Below, in pieces: positions 13,633-15,819 of a DNA stretch of 15,819 nucleotides. Source of the DNA: a bacterium (GTDB lineage: Bacteria; Planctomycetota; UBA11346); the NCBI GenBank assembly GCA_020049615.1, contig JAIFKN010000294.1, positions 1-15,819 of the forward strand, given 5' to 3'. Below the pieces are notes generated by a model. The model did not search any database. It was not told the DNA's origin and saw nothing but the letters and a program-made list of their open reading frames with translations. Both the position numbers and the translations under genes were made by a program. Numbering within the stretch: the stretch's first letter is position 1; each line of letters opens with the position of its first letter.

Positions 13633-15560
13633 GCCAACTCCTCAGCCTTCTCTGCCGGCCGGTCGGCCAGCGCGGTGCAGGTCGCGCTCGGGACCCACTC
13701 CGGCACCAGCGCGGTCAAGGTGGCGACGAAGGCCGGGGTGTCGCGCTCCCGGGCGGCCGCCAGCAACTGGTCGACCCGGGCCTCCAGGCCGGCCCACTCC
13801 AGCCGCGTCGGCTTGCCCACGGTGATGCCCGCGATCGGTGTGCCGCGTTCGCTTTCGTCGAGCAGCAGCTCCTCGTACAGCTTCTCGCCCGGACGCAGCC
13901 CGGTGAAACGCAAGGGGATCTCCTCCTCGCTGTGGCCGGACAGGAAGATCAGCTGCCGCGCCAGGTCGGCGATCTTCACCGGCTGGCCCATGTCGAGGAT
14001 GAAGATCTCGCCGTGGTCGGCCATCGCCCCCGAGGCCAGCACCAGGGCGACGGCCTCGGGGATGAGCATGAAGTAGCGGGTGATCTCCGGATCGGTGACG
14101 GTGACCGGCCCGCCCGCTTCGATCTGGCGCAGGAACACCGGCACCACGCTGCCGCTGCTGCCGAGCACGTTGCCGAAGCGCACCGCGGCCCCATGCGTGG
14201 CGCGCATCGGGCGGCTCTGCAGCAGCAGCTCGCAGACACGCTTGGTCGCGCCCATGACGTTGGTCGGCCGCACCGCCTTGTCGGTGCTGATCAGCACCAG
14301 GCGTGGTACGCCGGCCGCGTCAGCCGCGGCCAGCAGGTTGCGGAAGCCGCCGACGTTGTTCAGCACTCCGGCGAATGGGTTCAGCTCGACCATCGGCACA
14401 TGCTTGTAGGCTGCGGCATGGAAGATGGTGGTCGGCCGATGCGCCTCCAGCAGAGTCGCCAAACGTTGCGGCGACTGCAGGTTGTCGAGCACCGGCACCA
14501 GACGGACCCCGGGGTGCGATCCGCGCAGGTCGGCCTCGATCTGGTAGAGGTTGAACTCGCTGTGGTCGAGCAGCACCAGCGTGTCGACGCCCTGACCGCA
14601 TACCTGCCGGCACAGCTCCGCGCCGATCGAGCCGCCCGCGCCGGTGATCAGCACGGTGGTGCCGGCCAGCATCGCCCGCACCGGCGCCGGATCGAGCCGC
14701 CGCGACGGCCGCGGCAGCAGGTCCTCCAGCTGCAGGTCACGCAGGCGGAGCCCGCCGTGCACGGTATCGAGCCCGCGCACCAGCGTCACCGGCACGCCGA
14801 CGGCCTGGCCGTGGCGGGCGATCACCCGCGCCACCGGATCGGGCAGGTTGTGGATGGCGATGAAGATGCGCTGCACCTGCCGCTGGTGCAGGGTGGCGGA
14901 CAGCTCGCCGATCCCGCCCACCACCGGGCAGCCGTGGATGGTGGTGCCGTGCTTGTGGGCATCGTCGTCGAGGAAGGCGACCGGCGTGAACTGGCCGCTG
15001 CGGCCGAGGGTGCGGAAGGTGGCCTCGCCGAGATCCCCGGCGCCGTAGATCAGCACCCGTTTGCCCTGGTCGCCCGCGCGCGGCTGCAGCATGATCCGCG
15101 CGATGATGCGCAGGCCGCCGCAGCCGATCATGGCCAGCAGGGCCTCGATGGTGAAGAACGCCCGGCCCATCGTCCTCAACTCGAAACCGCCGCCGAACCA
15201 GCTGGCGAACACGGCCACGACCGTGCCCAGCAGCACGCCGACCACGGTGATGGCCAGCACATGCAGCCCGCTGTAGCGCAGAGCGGCGCGGTACATGCCC
15301 AGGCGCACGAAGACGAACAGGCGCGTGCCCGCGCCCACCATCAGCACCAGCCAGGTCGCATGCTGCAGCGGCCGGTCGAGCAGGTCGGAGGCCAGCCACG
15401 CCGCCGTCGCCATGACCAGCATATCCAGACCGACCCACAGCGTCTGCAGCAGCACCCGGCGATGGCGCCGCGGCCTGGCATAGTGCGAGTCGGTCTCGGG
15501 TGGCCGCACCTCGCCGGCCTTGGTGAAGGTCGAGGTGGAGGTCTGCTGGCGGTGCGGCAT
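13629..15560 (-). CDS. Nucleotide-sugar 4,6-dehydratase/epimerase, CapD/FlaA1/WbpM type, membrane-bound
   Basis: A 643-residue inner-membrane enzyme. The N-terminus carries about four transmembrane helices (about 37-60, 66-86, 98-122, 133-155). Next comes a CoA-binding-like Rossmann domain (VLIYGAGDLGEATF, GAGDLG 173-178), then the SDR catalytic domain with the NAD(P) motif GAGGSIG (307-313). The signature ISTDKAVRPTNVMGATKR spans 424-441, where Met436 and Lys440 take the place of the usual Tyr-x-x-x-Lys, as in the WbpM/FlaA1/PglF group. These enzymes convert UDP-GlcNAc-type sugars to 4-keto-6-deoxy intermediates for surface polysaccharides and glycans. Length and layout are normal for the large, membrane-bound branch. 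ATG 15560 has AAGGTGGA about nine bases upstream; TTG 15599 is an inferior alternative. It is followed, with overlap, by the VanZ-like gene. Confidence 0.92.
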   Translation of the reverse strand: MPHRQQTSTSTFTKAGEVRPPETDSHYARPRRHRRVLLQTLWVGLDMLVMATAAWLASDLLDRPLQHATWLVLMVGAGTRLFVFVRLGMYRAALRYSGLHVLAITVVGVLLGTVVAVFASWFGGGFELRTMGRAFFTIEALLAMIGCGGLRIIARIMLQPRAGDQGKRVLIYGAGDLGEATFRTLGRSGQFTPVAFLDDDAHKHGTTIHGCPVVGGIGELSATLHQRQVQRIFIAIHNLPDPVARVIARHGQAVGVPVTLVRGLDTVHGGLRLRDLQLEDLLPRPSRRLDPAPVRAMLAGTTVLITGAGGSIGAELCRQVCGQGVDTLVLLDHSEFNLYQIEADLRGSHPGVRLVPVLDNLQSPQRLATLLEAHRPTTIFHAAAYKHVPMVELNPFAGVLNNVGGFRNLLAAADAAGVPRLVLISTDKAVRPTNVMGATKRVCELLLQSRPMRATHGAAVRFGNVLGSSGSVVPVFLRQIEAGGPVTVTDPEITRYFMLIPEAVALVLASGAMADHGEIFILDMGQPVKIADLARQLIFLSGHSEEEIPLRFTGLRPGEKLYEELLLDESERGTPIAGITVGKPTRLEWAGLEARVDQLLAAARERDTPAFVATLTALVPEWVPSATCTALADRPAEKAEELA

Positions 15561-15657
15561 GGCGACCGTCCACCTTGTGTGCTGGATCCGGCCTGCCAAG
15601 GGAAACCAGGGCTGTGCGACAGGCCAACATGGGCCGTGGGCCTGATCGGCGGTCGCA

Positions 15658-15819
15658 TCAGCCGCTGCGCAGACGTCGGATGAGGACGGTCAGCATCTTC
15701 CCGACGCTGGCGTTGGTGGCGAGCAGTAGCGTCACATCCTGTCCCAGGGCCCGGCAGATATGCAGCTGCGCCGCGAGCTCATCGTTCGAGCCACGCGCGA
15801 TCCCCAGGAACCGGGCATA
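15658..15819 (-). CDS. Four-helix-bundle protein (23S rRNA intervening-sequence type), C-terminal fragment
   Basis: The C-terminal 53 residues of a gene that continues past the right edge, read from the sequence. RFLGIARGSNDELAAQLHIC (3-22) and VGKMLTVLIRRLRSG at the end match the conserved FLxIARGSxxEL and the last helix of the 'four helix bundle protein' family first seen as ORFs inserted in 23S rRNA genes. Free-standing copies are common in many genomes, often near polysaccharide genes; their function is not established. It lies 97 bases upstream of the dehydratase gene on the same strand and may be co-transcribed with it. Confidence 0.75.
   Translation of the reverse strand, partial: YARFLGIARGSNDELAAQLHICRALGQDVTLLLATNASVGKMLTVLIRRLRSG

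Noticed and set aside
13932..15683. 583-codon open frame on the plus strand opposite the dehydratase gene
   Set aside because: It is the antisense of a clearly recognisable membrane-bound dehydratase. Its product is rich in His, Arg, Gln and Ala with no family features, typical of a shadow frame in GC-rich DNA.

Overview
The window is GC-rich chromosomal DNA with strong G/C preference at third codon positions. It most likely comes from a bacterium of the PVC group (Verrucomicrobiota, Lentisphaerota, Kiritimatiellota or Planctomycetota). The main clue is a pseudopilin-like protein with an [14 protein letters not shown] N-terminus and a C-terminal H-x9-DG motif, a protein type greatly expanded in that group. 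The phylum is inference; no rRNA or marker gene is present. No tRNA, rRNA, CRISPR array or recognisable insertion sequence was seen. No gene-free gap exceeds 300 bases; the largest are 6756-7030 and 8911-9179.

Left part (1-2425): a secreted right-handed beta-helix protein on the minus strand is divergent from a two-gene unit on the plus strand. That unit encodes an H-x9-DG pseudopilin-like protein and a small membrane-anchored protein whose GTG start overlaps the pseudopilin stop. The 187-base spacer holds a plausible promoter and two sets of inverted repeats, one of which can fold in two mutually exclusive ways.

Sugar and small-molecule module (2437-6755): a minus-strand pair (URO-D-superfamily protein, then a PhyH-type Fe(II)/2-oxoglutarate dioxygenase) is divergent from an AraC-family regulator. 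A direct repeat GTCAT-N4-GATCA, repeated with a 20-base period, lies 35-68 bases upstream of the URO-D start and is a good operator candidate. Downstream of the regulator, convergent to it, is a cytoplasmic GH43 glycosidase of the beta-xylosidase / arabinofuranosidase type.

Middle (7032-10373): a membrane-anchored zinc metallopeptidase-like protein (HEFIH) is divergent from a SpoIIM/DUF95-like multi-pass membrane protein. Then comes a 397-residue protein with no obvious annotation. Its central region has the layout of a MobA/MobL-type HUH endonuclease domain (AVHD ... HMHL). It stands alone with no mobilisation partners and is bracketed by two similar GC-rich hairpins.

Right part (10436-15819, all minus strand): an extracellular polysaccharide synthesis and export locus. 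In transcription order it encodes the C-terminus of a four-helix-bundle (23S intervening-sequence type) protein, a CapD/FlaA1/WbpM-type nucleotide-sugar dehydratase, a small VanZ-like membrane protein, an outer-membrane beta-barrel, a small Ala/Gly-rich secreted protein and a short polysaccharide export (OPX, Wza-like) protein. The OPX protein lacks both a lipobox and the C-terminal outer-membrane helix of Wza, and the barrel gene lies two genes upstream. This fits the barrel-dependent class of polysaccharide exporters known from myxobacteria. The small secreted protein between them, translationally coupled to the OPX gene, is the part I cannot match to a known component. The co-polymerase, flippase, polymerase and glycosyltransferases are not in the window.
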